A DNA stretch of 64,000 nt, from assembly GCA_014529385.2 (NCBI GenBank), contig CM043966.1, positions 110,936,468 to 111,000,467 of the forward strand. Direction: 5' to 3'. This stretch comes from Adiantum capillus-veneris (Eukaryota; Streptophyta; Polypodiopsida; Polypodiales; Pteridaceae). Both the position numbers and the translations under genes were made by a program. The notes below the pieces were generated by a model. The model saw only the letters and a program-made list of their open reading frames with translations. It searched no databases and was not told the origin of the DNA. Below, piece after piece: positions 32,699 to 43,492 of this stretch. Numbering within the stretch: the stretch's first letter is position 1; every line of letters starts with the position of its first letter.

Positions 32699-34003
32699 GT
32701 CTTGAAATTTTCAGAATGTGCAATTTTTACAACAGGAACACTCTCTTTTATCTTTCTCGTAGTGCCAACTGTCTTCGTTAAATCCCTCCTAGCTTGTGGG
32801 CATAATGCAAGAAACCGAGGCCATGAGATATCAGGACCCTTACCTCTCATGTCTTTCAATAGGTTGTATGGAGCCATACCATGTCCAAGAGGGAAGTCTT
32901 GGAGATTGATATGACGTTGAGTCCTCTTAGCTTCCTTGGTATCCTTTGCCTTCTTGCCTCGTCCATGGTCACTCTGTGATGTGACACCTTCTTTCTCTTT
33001 ACCTTTTCCTCAGCCACTTAATGCCATTTGCTTCCATGTCAACTTCATTTGAGTTTGTCACCTCTACCACATGCACATTTGGATCTGGCAAAGGTGGAAC
33101 TCCTTCTACCCCTTGTGGAGGTGGTCCTGGTCCATTTGGTCTTTGTAGAAGCCTTGGTTGTTGACCAGTTCCTTCACCTGCATTCATTTCTGGGTAATTC
33201 AAGTTAGCTGCTCCCCATGGGCCAAGGACAATTATACATCCCATGTCCAGACTCTCCGCAATTCCAACATTGCAAGACTCTCCTAGGTCGTGGATCTCGC
33301 TCTTAAAACTTCTTTGCTTGTCCCTTTGGACCTACAACTTGTGCAAGGTGAATTGACAAGCTGCTTAAAGATTCATTTAACTTCTCAATCACTTTTGTCG
33401 TTACCTCAGGAAGCTCCCTAGATGTTGATGCTTGTGACTTACCTTTGGGTCTAAGACCTTCTATTGGAACCTCCCCCCTTATGCACTTGAGTTTCCTATA
33501 TTTCTCAGCAGCCCTAGTTTTAGCTGCATCAAAGGTAGCAGGTGCACCGGCCTCAACTTTTACCTTAAGGTCACGAAAGCGTCCGGATATGAACCTCTCC
33601 TTCTTTAGAAATTCAGCACCATCACGAGGATTAGCAACATTTCGTATCCATAGGCCCAAAGACGTAGAAACTCTTGCTTGTACAAGTAGTAGTCGTCTAA
33701 GTCTTTTTGCTTATGAGAAACAATGTCTTGCCATAGTTTTTGAGTGTTTTGGGGATCAAAGAAGTATCTCTTGAAATGATTCACCACTTCCGTGTAATTC
33801 CCTTTAACTTCCTCAGGCAACGAGTCAAACCAAGTGCTAGCATCTTTCCTAAGGACCACTTCAAACATCTCTACGCGTTCTTGATCAGTTACTATCCTCT
33901 TGATACGACAAGACATCTTGAAATTTGCTAAAAATAATTCTGCATCCTCTCCAGGCTCTCCAAAAAAGAGAGGATATCCAGACATTTGGCGTTGGGCCTC
34001 CAT
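32699..34003 (-). pseudogene. gypsy-2 gag, broken
   Basis: The capsid part starts at M 34003 (MEAQRQMSGYPLFFGEPGED) with the Retrotrans_gag signature (ASTWFDSLPEEV, VVNHFKRYFFDP). After a frame change it continues at 33303-33659. The zinc knuckle CWNCGESGHGMYNC is at about 33226-33270. A Pro/Asn-rich stretch (32999-33244) and a basic tail (32695-33000, ending NFKT) follow in shifted frames. The knuckle is intact but the frame changes directly after it. Confidence 0.85.
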
Positions 34004-34097
34004 TGAATCAGTTTTAAGGTGACAACACGTTTTTGTTTGTTTGTTTTTTTTTTTAATAAAGATTTACACAGTAATATTTTCTAAATTGCAATCTATT

Positions 34098-34316
34098 CTA
34101 CAAAAAAATAAAAATATTCACATCAAATGACCTATGATAATCAATAAGAGGCAGGATGACAGGGTTTAGTGATGCCAGAATTTCTCCTACTCTTTGGGCC
34201 CCAAACATGAACACCATACATTGTTGAAAGTGGATCTTCCTACGAATTGCAACGTTTATTCTAATGTGTGGAGTGAAATGGAAGGGAAAAACCTCTATTC
34301 CTGGGCCATTATCCAT
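34098..34316 (-). CDS. small leader ORF-72 in gypsy-2
   Basis: A 72-codon ORF between PBS and gag, homologous along its full length to the array 1 LTR ORF-72: HIRINVAIRRKIHFQQ, VFMFGAQRVGEIL and VILPLIDYHRSFDV. It is open in spite of the decay of gag and pol around it. It lies downstream of the ORF-70 relic, separated by 21 nt, i.e. in the opposite order from array 1. Confidence 0.6.
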   Translation of the reverse strand: MDNGPGIEVFPFHFTPHIRINVAIRRKIHFQQCMVFMFGAQRVGEILASLNPVILPLIDYHRSFDVNIFIFL

Positions 34317-34337
34317 GGTCTATGCATGACCTAATGC

Positions 34338-34550
34338 TTAAAACAAAACAAAAATATAGACGTCCAAACTAAGGTCGTACCTAATGAGAGGCAAAATAAA
34401 GGGATTTACTCATGCGTTTATCTCTGCCAACCTAAGAGGACCTAAAATTTTATGAATTATACGTTGAAATTGCAACTTAGTACTAACAATTATGTGTACC
34501 TTTTGCCTTGCAATGGGAATGAAAGGATCATATAGATTCTCCTAATTCAT
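34338..34550 (-). pseudogene. small leader ORF-70 relic in gypsy-2
   Basis: A frame of 213 nt, exactly as long as ORF-70 in array 1, starts MN-stop-ENLY. It contains HIIVSTKLQFQRIIHKILG, PLRLAEINA-stop-VNPFILPLIRY and SLDVYIFVLF. Two stops break it. Length and motif order match array 1 ORF-70 without gaps. Confidence 0.6.
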
Positions 34551-34608
34551 GCAACCTACTTGACTATGCTAAAGGTTGAACCTACACAAAAAGATACACA
34601 AGCCGTCA

Positions 34609-34626
34609 TCAGTGGGGGCACCAATT
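34609..34626 (-). other. primer binding site of gypsy-2
   Basis: On the minus strand TTGGTGCCCCCACTGATGA follows the LTR end CCTCA and AA. The position fits a PBS; the TGGTGCCCCCACTG core is not the tRNA-Met type and I cannot assign the tRNA. Confidence 0.6.
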
Positions 34627-34812
34627 TGAGGGCGGTCCAGGGCAGGCAACAAGAAGAGTGGCCTCTAAGCAATCTTCTAGGCTCCCGTGCTGCTCAATTG
34701 GATTGGGGTTGAGGTTGGAGAAAAACAACAACACACACACACAAACCCGCAACCTAACCCTATAGAAATTTGGGGCACCACCTAGTTTTGGATGCGAACT
34801 AGGACGCGTAAA

Positions 34813-34867
<55 letters not shown>

Positions 34868-37275
34868 CTCAAGCTGCTTTGAAATGTATCATCCGTGAGA
34901 TCAAGCAAAGACAATTATGTAAGAAAGAGAGAGAAGGGGGAGGGGGTGCTTGCTGCATTAATACCTTCTTACAAATCTGTCATGACCAATCAAAGTGAGA
35001 TTAGTATTTGTTCAACATAGTTTGAGTAAATTACTCCACAACACATCACAAGAAAATCCACCCCCATCACTATCTTAAGGCCAGGGGAGTCCTCTCCACC
35101 GTGTCGCCCTCTTACAATATGTGGGATTTATGGCTAAATTGATGACAACACCGAGAGACAAGCTATCAAGAACTAAAAAAAAAAGAAAAAAACACCAAGA
35201 CACTTACACATCATTGTTGTCCATTACTTCACGTTGGAAGAGAGACAAAGTATCCAAGCTTAGTCCAAATCCACCCTCCTTGATTCAGCAAATGTTGGGC
35301 TTACACTAGTAGGATAAATGATAGATTTCCTACTCTCAATTGAATGATCACTCTCTCTTACAATGGCATAGAGTTCCCTTACTAATCACCCCTAATACAA
35401 CACATGCATATGCATAAGACAATGAGCTTCCACTCAAGAGCTTCTTCTAGAGAGGTTGAGCTTGTCTTCTCAAGCTATATCATAGTGCTCTTGCTTATGG
35501 CTCCCCCTTTTGTGCTAGCTACACCCTCCTTTTATAGCAATTTTGAGGGCTAGGGTTACTCCTCTAACCATGGTTGGGTTAGATTTTCAACACTTATCTA
35601 ATTTCTTTTGCTTGGAATTATCAAGAAGTTGGTGTGGATAGATGAAGAAGAGAGTGAGGAGAGAAGTGGAGGTGATAGGACTTTTCATAGTAGGTTAGTG
35701 TTAGTAAATTAATAGAGTTAGTATTTTTATTGATTTACAATTGGAATTGGATATTTACAATGGGAGTATCCAAGTAGGATACAACTAAGGAAGAAAAAAC
35801 TCTTAATAGGTAAGAAAATATGGATTTCTTACAATGTTGATGCTCCAAGTGTCTTGAGTAGGGCCAATTTTGACGCTTGTTGACGGTCCACTAGCTCTGA
35901 CGGTACGTTTTTTCTCCACTCTTGACCTTCCTTGGGAGCCAAGGTAATTGAACATGAGTAATCAATCACCATGACGCTGTCTTTCAAGAGAAGAGGCTGA
36001 GATTTATGGTTTTTTGATAGATATGGGTAATATGGATGAGGAAAAATAAGACTAGGTGGTCAATTTTGGAATGGAAGTGTGTGTAGGAGACATGAGTTCA
36101 CCATGGTTTCTCTTATTCTTCAAGGTTGAGAAGAAGGTGAGTAGTGTGCAGAGAGGAGTGGTGAGAGAGGTGGGGATGATGAGTGGAGAAGTGTGTGTGA
36201 AAGAGGAAAATGATAAAGTGGAAGAGTGAGTGTGGCTACATAGCATGGGCAAACTGGGGTCCACCAATAAAATCATAGCTCATAGCTCGTAGCTCAAAAA
36301 AATATGAAAACATTTGAGGTGAAAGTTCAGCCCACGAGATACAACTTTCGGTTGTATCAGCTTTTCAAATTCGGGGAGCATGTGATCTTTAAAAATTCAG
36401 CAAAACCGACTGTTTTTTTCCACTGCACAAAGTCCTTGTGAGGTCCTTCTTTGGATGATTCTTTTGAATACCTCCAAGAGTGAGCCTCCCATGGTGCATG
36501 CATGCATTCCACATACTCTTAACCTTATTTGGTAGGTCTATAATTGAAGATATTGTTGAGATCATGATATAAGTTAATAGTACAACTAAGAAAATCAAAT
36601 ATTGAGGGGTGTAAAAAAATATGTACATGTCAAATATAAATAATATAGGTGGAAAAAATATAAAGGGGTCAAAATAAATCTCTCTCATTATAAGTCTACC
36701 ATAAAAAGATGAATATTTTTTGTATTCTAATTTATGAGAGTAATAGAGAATAGATATAGGAAGGAAAAAAATCACAATAGTGAAAAAATATACACATAAA
36801 CAAAACTAGTTTTTTTGGATTTTTGTTGGGATGTAGTTACACCAAAAATAAGAGAAGCTTGCGTGAAATTATTTTTATATGGAATAAAGAGTATGCAAAA
36901 TGTTTAGAAAAAATATGGTAATGTTGAGTCACTGTACATAGCATAAATAACACACCATAGGTAGAAATATTTAAAAAAATACCAAAATAATTATGAAAAA
37001 TCCTTTTATTTAAGCCCTATATACAATGAAATATTTACACACAAATGGGCCATAATATAATTATAATTTTATATTTTTTTATATTTTCTTTTTTTTTTGG
37101 CTCAACTAGCCTAGTGACTAGCTAATTGAGGGTTTTTAAGAAGATATTCGAAAAGTCCCTAACTCACGCACGCCTATGTACAGTGAAATGGTAAGGATAA
37201 CCAAAATGTTTGAGTGATTTGATAGGTTGAGGTAGCTTACTATGGCAATTATGGAAAGCCAAAAAAACGGCTATC
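34627..37275 (-). mobile_element. gypsy-2 5' LTR (2649 bp)
   Basis: On the minus strand it starts TGATAGCCG (37275) and ends CCTCA (34627). It is collinear with 2425-5119 and 25040-27518, with TATA near 35530 and the (GA)n tract at about 34816-34865. TTAGT follows outside, then CACTA transposase sequence. Confidence 0.9.
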
Positions 37276-38033
37276 ATTAGTGCATGGGGTGATCTACTAA
37301 TTAACCATTTGCTGGATCCAATGCATATATTCAAGAATGTCGGAGAGATCCTCTTGAAGACAATCATGAGAATGAAAGACAATTGAGCTTCACCAGATGA
37401 TTCGTAGTGATGCCAGAGCTGTGGCCTTTCACCAATGCAGCTAGCTAAACAAAACTTCCAAGAGCGCCATGGGTACAGGCATAAGTTCTTGCAATTCATT
37501 CTTCCAATTGAGATTAAGGGGTGTTTAACGGAGGAAGTGCGGACCTACATATACAAGATTTCAGAGCTAGTGTGGTGGATCTCTTCCAAGGAGATACGGG
37601 AGGAATCTATTGCAGTCGCAAGGGCTAACTCCATTCAGGTAGTTTGCATGATTGAGAAGTATCTACCCATGAGCTGCCTAACTATCCAAATCCACTTGCT
37701 CATCCATGTAGTAGATGAGGTTGCAGTGGCATGTACAGTCCACAGTCGTTGGATGTTCTTTCTAGAGCGGTTCATGAAAACACTTAAGGGTTTTGTTCGC
37801 CAAAAAGCTCATTCAGAGGGGAGCATGGAAGAAGGATGGCTGGTGCAAGATGACGACCGAATTTCTATCCGTTTCTGACCTAGAAATACCTCGACCATGG
37901 AGCGATGAGGAGGATGCACGACTGGTGGGAGAGGAGCCGCAAGGGCAAGGGGTGCCGAAGAAAATGAACAACGCCATGCGAGAAAAGGTCACAAAGTTCT
38001 GTATACTAAATTCAGCGCCGATGCAAAAATGAT
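37276..38033 (+). pseudogene. CACTA TNP2-like transposase, C-terminal part with DUF4218
   Basis: The first part reads LLDPMHIFKNVGEIL, matching the end of the Transposase_21 domain, then a stop-containing stretch, then DUF4218 (about 37435-37830): FILPIEIKGCLTEEVRTYIY, ISELVWWISSKEIREESI, IHLLIHVVDEVAV and HSRWMFFLERFMKTLKGFVR. After a frame change the tail KFCILNSAPMQK and WFERYEEERETQ follows. The catalytic N-terminal part would lie to the left, where gypsy-2 now sits. TNP2-type proteins cut and move CACTA elements. Confidence 0.85.
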
Positions 38034-38237
38034 TTGAAAGGTACGAAGAAGAGAGAGAGACGCAATAGGGAGCGACAGGATTTCAGGAGAAGTCGAATGA
38101 CTAGAGGTTTACCCTTGCCAGAATATCTCACTCCTCTACCTGAATTCCCTACAATGGCATGTTTGGACAAGACAGTGAGAGCAGATCGACAGATCGGAGA
38201 ACCCATATCTCTAGAAGAGGAAGAGCTGGCTATTGGA

Positions 38238-38922
38238 TGTGACTAGAAGTATCATACATACATGGCACTGTGGTCGCATGGAAAACATTTCAGAACAGAA
38301 CAAATTGATAGCAGAAGAAACACGTTTTAAAGTGGGGTAATGGTTAGTTTCATGCAAAAGAGCAGGGCCAGTGCCAGAGACACGAATGAGAGCACTAGGA
38401 ACCTAGATTACTATGGTCTGGTGTCAGATATCCTGAAAGTAAGCTTCAGGCGGTTTGAGATGTTTTTGTTGGATGTGAAGTGGTTCAAGGTGATTACTTC
38501 TGGTCGCAATGCAATGGTACGCAAAGATGGAAACAAACTTGTGCAAACATATTCTACAAAGGTTTGGACAGATGGGAGCGACACATTTTCTCTTCCCGAA
38601 CATTGCGAGCAAGTGGTCTTTGTACCGTACCCTCGAGAGCGACAATGGTGGTTTGTGGTTCAGGTTGCTCCAAGAAATAAACAAGTCAGATGATGTCCAT
38701 ACTACTGTGACATTAGATGAGATGGAAAAAGGTATGGCAGAGGAAGCTCACAGATATACGAGGGATGATACAGACAAGCCAGAATTTACACTTGTAGATG
38801 AAGATGCAATGGATGAAGACAATCTGCCAGAACGAGCTGGGACAGAGTTATGTTTGCAATTAGAGATAGACGATGATACGGTGCAAGATCTTATCGATGA
38901 TGCCTCACTCGTCGAGGCCTAG
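38238..38922 (+). pseudogene. CACTA transposase, DUF4216 region
   Basis: Frames starting near 38260 and at 38340 give the DUF4216 pattern found behind DUF4218: GVMVSFMQKSRASARD, LDYYGLVSDILKVSF, FEMFLLDVKWFKV and a YP-rich WWFVVQV end. From 38680 an acidic tail (DEDAMDEDNLPERAG) runs to a stop at 38922. Frame breaks show that it is not intact as annotated, though an intron may explain part. Confidence 0.8.
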
Positions 38923-39046
38923 GCCTGTAAGTGTTGTGTGAAGACATTGATTTAAAATTAATCTTAAAGTTAATTTAAACAACTGTGTTCTGACGCTTTA
39001 TTTTACTTTCTTTGTGCAGGACTTTAGTATGGCAGACTAGTTTCTA

Positions 39047-40132
39047 GATCCCTCTTCTATGAGTGCAGATGCATTCATGGGCTTCATTACACGGATGATG
39101 CCTGCTCAGATGGCAGAGGCTTCTCAGTACTGGGTAGCCAGAGGCACGGGTACTACGCCTCCAAGCTTCACACTCGAGGGTCCGACGCCTAGGGGGGGGG
39201 ATGCCTATGGGTACGACGCCTGCTTCTCCAATCACGGCCGCTTCGACACCTAGGATTGGGGCAGAGACGGGTACGTCCTCATCTCCGAAGCACAGGTGCA
39301 CTTGCCGATCTCGGCGATTGTCAGGTGGAGGTGGTGGTTGTTGTGGAGGATGGTCCACAGATGCTTCGACCCCACCTCGCTCACGACCCCCGTCCTACCC
39401 AGGCACACCTCTCGACACATCTCGAACACCTTGGGGGGCACACGATCCTAGTGCCTCCAAGCTCTATACTATACGTGCAGATGGTTCTGTTGACATAGAT
39501 AGATTCGGAACTGAGATGAGATAGCAGATTTGCCAGCTCGTGGAGCTACAATTTTTTACCAGCATTCTGACGTCTTGGGGTGAGCAGGAAAATGACAAAG
39601 TTACTTACATAGTGGAGTCCATGCTGAGAGAGTACCAGCCTGCTCCGGGTTCTGAAGTTGTTCGGAAGAGGTGGATCAAGGGTGTTGCACGGGAGACCGT
39701 GAAACATCGACGAGATGCAGCTCGGAAGGCTTTTAGGACTGGCTCGCCAAAGCCTTTGGGCATCCCACACGAGACGTGGCTGCAGATCAGGGAGGATGAG
39801 CGGACAGCGGCCACACGGTTCAGACAGCAGCGTGAGGCCGCGCAGATACGACAGATGACCAGGGGGACATCTCATCTTGGCAGCGGAGGCTTCGACACCT
39901 TTCGCTATGAGTTTTTGAGTTTATAATCCAATCTTAACTATGGTGTTTTTTAAAACGCGATGAATCATGTATTCTTATTACTTTGATTTTTGTATAAATG
40001 CAGAATGGTGCGATGCATCGAGCCCCGACACGTCAGGAGGAGTCAGATAGATATCGCAGAGGTATCTATGAAGTATTGAACGATCTTGATGCTTCAGGAG
40101 AGCCTGTAGACTGGGAGGCCTTACAGTCTCTC
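39047..40132 (+). pseudogene. CACTA second protein, Transposase_24 (Ptta/En/Spm-like)
   Basis: It starts after an intron-like AG near 39019 with a Pro/Gly/Thr-rich part (39059-39253, then shifted 39201-39524), then the Transposase_24 core at 39528-39926: VELQFFTSILTSWGEQENDK, VRKRWIKGVARETVKHRRDA, FRTGSPKPLGIPHETWLQI. A last exon-like piece near 39980-40132 reads APTRQEESDRYRRGIYEVL. In CACTA elements this second protein binds subterminal repeats. Frame changes near 39190 and 39525 break it. Confidence 0.78.
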
Positions 40133-40327
40133 TGATCGCTTGAGGTGAGACGTTAATATGTGTGAGTTGATTTAATTAAGTAAGTTATATGTGAAGTAAT
40201 ATCAATACTAATTTTGTGAGTTGTCCTATGTGCAGGTTGTGACGCCTAGTCATCAGTGGACCGAATTTCATATATATGCTTTGTGAGACACACACACGCT
40301 TCTGTGTCTCCTTTTGTATAGACATAT

Positions 40328-40600
40328 ATATATGGTTATGGTTATTGTTCAGATAGTTATTGTTTTCCTTATGGTTATGGTTATTGTCATTGTCATTGTA
40401 TAGACATGGTTATTTCTCCTATTCTTGTATAGACATAGTTATGGTTCAGGTTTTGTTTATGGTTATGTTTAACTTTTTGGTTATGCTTATGGTGATTGTT
40501 AATTTTGTTTCTGGTTATGATCAAAGTGGTTATGGTCGGTTATGGTTTTAAGTTATGGTTATCCTTTTAAGTTATGGTTATGGTTCGTTATGGTCATTGG
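40328..40600 (+). repeat. degenerate GGTTAT-rich repeat
   Basis: About 270 bp made of irregular GGTTAT/GTTATG units (for example TTATGGTTATGG), interrupted by CATTG and TATAGACAT units. It lies in the 3' part of the CACTA element, just before the piggyBac-like element. Confidence 0.8.
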
Positions 40601-40606
40601 CCTTAA

Positions 40607-41928
40607 CACTAGAATGGTAACCTAACAGGACATAAAAGTGTCCTTTCATGGTTTTGGAAAAAATTCCAAAACATAGTAGATCCACTCATTTTGAAAAATC
40701 CTTTCATGAGCTTATAGTTCAATAACTACTACATATGGAAAAAATGAGAAACTTGTAATTTTTCTCATCACTTGGTCACTACAAGCCTCCAAAGTTGATG
40801 GACCAGTGCATTTTTCCCAAAACAACAATTTCTTACGGTTGATTGCATATAAATAAGACTGGGGATTTTTGTAGGACATGAGATATAATGCCCCGTTAAC
40901 TTCAATGGGTTGGTGACCAAAACATATGGTTGATTTTACCTCACTAATTTTGTTTTGGGCAAAAAAATAGGTACAAAAAAGTTGCATTTTTGCCATTCTG
41001 CAGACCTATCATCAAGGTTTCTATAGTCACGCTCAATACAGATACTATATACATGTTTTCTTGGTTTCCTGTGGGCCTTTTGATTCAAAAGGAGCCATGG
41101 AGCATGTCAAAAGGATAACGGATCTCTTAGAATTGGAACCTTGGGGGCAATGACAAAGTGCTAAATACAGCAAACATGAAAAAACTGGGTTTAGCATTAT
41201 GACCTCTAGAAACCCATAGAAACTACTCAATATCTAGCCAGGTTTTTAGTCTATGATTAGATATGGTTACTACCTACCAAATACACACAATTGGCTTAAG
41301 AAACTAGCAATATTGAGAAAGTTATACTTGCTACTCTAAAATGTATCATATTCTTCAGCAACAATCAAAAAACTCAACCATCATCATATACTATGCTATA
41401 TAGTATATTAGGTCCCTCAAAACTCAAGGAAGATTAGCTTTATGTTATACATTACACTTACACAATCAAAATTGAATTTGGATATCAAGAAAGCCACCAA
41501 AAAAATCATAAAAGTGCTAATTTTGGCCAAAAAAAAGGATTATGCAATTCTTGTAAATTGGTCATAACTTTCAATTTTAACACTTAGCTCTCCCTACAAG
41601 CATCAAAACATGTTGAGAACTATGAAGGCCTAACCTCTAGCCATCTAAACGTCACAAACATGAAGTTTAGAGTGGTATAGTTGCCAAAAAATGAAAAAAA
41701 AGCCAAAAATAGGACCCGTTTTTTCACACAGTTTAGGTTCAAAAATGTTGTGCAAGAGTAAGGTTAATGGTGAGATCGATACTCCAAAAAAAATGCCAAG
41801 TTTTTTTCAGTTAATAAGGCAACTTTGTGGATATATAGCACCTAGAAATTCATTTTCATACTCTTCAAATAATTCAAGAAAAATGGTCACTTAACAGGAC
41901 ACAAAAGTGTCCTGTTACCATTCTAGTG
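40607..41928. mobile_element. piggyBac-like non-autonomous element, TTAA target duplication
   Basis: A 1322 bp segment has inverted ends CACTAGAATGGTAAC and is bounded on both sides by TTAA (40603-40606, 41929-41932). Just inside each end is an inverted motif around GGACA(T/C)AAAAGTGTCC. TTAA duplication and CACTAG-type ends fit piggyBac; the superfamily is known for TTAA-specific insertion. The inside is AT-rich. Minus frames at 40712-40996 and 41045-41230 are open but show no DDD transposase motif that I recognise. It lies inside the CACTA element. Confidence 0.7.
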
Positions 41929-42169
41929 TTAAATCTCATGTGAGATCCTACATGGATAGCATGTAGGAGGCGTATACATGATATATATTTTTTGAAAAAT
42001 TTATGTAAAAACGTAGGGAACTCTGCCGAAATTTATGCGGGAGCACGGTTGATTTTGGTGCTGCTCGCTTTTTTGGGCAGAGGGTAGGAAGTCTGGCTGT
42101 GGTGGCTGTGTCCATCTTTTCACTGGGCACAGGCCAAGCTACCTGCCCTCTGCCCAAGAATTTTTTTTA

Positions 42170-42359
42170 ATGTTATGGTCATCAATATCTGCGTTGCTAT
42201 AAGCGTCTATATACGCGTCACTATCTGCGTCGCCAATAAACCCTTTCCACACGTATATCGATGCTCTTTGCGAGAGTTTCACAGGGACTCATATAGCGAC
42301 GCGTATAGCGACGTTAAGCATCGCTATATACGTCGATAACACCTTTTTTTGTTGTAGTG
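42170..42359 (+). mobile_element. CACTA 3' end with subterminal repeats and TIR
   Basis: The segment ends TTTTTTTGTTGTAGTG, the complement of the CACTACAA type of terminus typical for the superfamily. The 170 bp before it hold repeated ATAGCGACG/GCGTCGCTATA-type units in both orientations, as expected for transposase-binding subterminal repeats. The matching left end is not in the window on the left of the transposase remnant, because gypsy-2 follows there. Confidence 0.82.
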
Positions 42360-42655
42360 TACCCCACTTTCTTTAATATAGATATATATATAGATGTATA
42401 ATGTATAATTGTTAAGCCTTTACTTAACATTTGAATGTTCTAATGCATGTAGAATTAAAGCCTAAATTTATCTAGTAATGGAGGTGGGGCTCCAAGAAGT
42501 CAATAATAAACACGGAAACTATAGCAATTTTATGGACAAAAAATAAGAAATACTAGAGCCGTCTGTTTAGCGGCCTTTCCGGTATAAATTTTCAAAGAAT
42601 GCGAAGCCATAAGGTAGATATATATAAGAGAGTATATATATAAATATAAATATTG

Positions 42656-42707
<52 letters not shown>

Positions 42708-43140
42708 CATATATATACACACACACACATAGTAGACATGTGTAGGTAGATAGTCATAGATAGGTGGATTGAGCTTTAAAAATATGGATAAATTGAAATG
42801 AACATATCTATCTATCCATTATCTATATATGCCTATCCATTCATCTATTTAAACACAAGGAAGTCATATGGTTTAATGAGACCTATGGCTAGAGAGTGAA
42901 GTCATGCAAATTTCATTTTGTTGATAAGGGTGAAAGCATGTTAACATGTCGCGTTTTTTGTGCTAGTTAACATATGTCAACAACCACATCTTGTAAGCAT
43001 AACACGTAGATAGGACAATCATGTTTTTTCAAGTGTGTGGGCCACCATCATGAACTATACAAAGTGTATACTTGGACTTCAAAAAAATGAATCGTAATAT
43101 TTTTAAAATCTCTAACAATTAAGCTTAGTCGTTACGTTGA
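42360..43140. repeat. simple repeats and MITE fragment, otherwise no feature
   Basis: (AT)n/(GT)n tracts lie at about 42384-42410 and 42640-42730, including 40 bp of (TG)n at 42666-42700 followed by inverted (AC)n. From 42932 the left end of the GGGTGAAAGCATGTTAAC element recurs (with GTGCTAGTTAACA) for about 60 bp and is then lost. No gene is seen. Confidence 0.75.
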
Positions 43141-43149
43141 GGTAGTGGT

Positions 43150-43456
43150 GTAGTCATGAAGCATGGAGGGAAGCACGACGCAGGGGCCACATGTTAGAGA
43201 GAGGGAGGAAAGCGCTTACCAGCTACTGCAAGCAGGTCTGCAGTCAGAGGCCAGCAGTCAGCCCAAGTGGAGGATACCTCACCACTAGAGCCAGCCACCT
43301 CCGACAACAATCTTGACAATTCTCCACCAAGAAGAAAGTCGAGAGACAAAGGTTCTGTTGCTTCTCCTCCGCCCTGCAAAAGATTGAAGGCTTCTAGTTC
43401 CCGAGGATCCCCAATGTCAAAGTACGTGCATGAAGGGAAGGGGAAGCATGGCTCAG

Positions 43457-43492
<36 letters not shown>

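Larger units (their letters stand above)
27519..34626 (-). mobile_element. gypsy-2 internal region, minus strand, decayed
   Basis: Order on the minus strand: PBS, leader with two small ORFs, gag, protease-RT linker, reverse transcriptase, RNase H, second RNase H, integrase, PPT. It is the same family as gypsy-1 by protein and LTR. Many stops and frameshifts, a solo LTR inside the RT, and a gag-to-RT stretch without a protease motif show that it is dead. Entries below give the parts. Confidence 0.9.

Noticed and set aside
34792-35309. Separate protein ORFs in the gypsy-2 5' LTR
   Set aside because: Short frames inside LTR sequence with no conservation of frame in the other LTR copies.
2425-37275. 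One very large inverted-repeat transposon bounded by the gypsy LTRs at 2.4-5.1 kb (+) and 25-37 kb (-)
   Set aside because: gypsy-1 and gypsy-2 are separate elements, each with its own PPT and pol; the inverted arrangement is chance insertion of one family in both orientations.
40328-40600. Interstitial telomere-like array
   Set aside because: The units are GGTTAT/GTTATG with many interruptions, not the plant TTTAGGG repeat.
40603-41932. Reading the 1.3 kb element as a second CACTA transposon because its ends begin CACTA and end TAGTG
   Set aside because: The direct flanks are TTAA on both sides, whereas CACTA elements make 3 bp duplications; no CACTACAA-type TIR or subterminal unit is shared with the nearby CACTA end.
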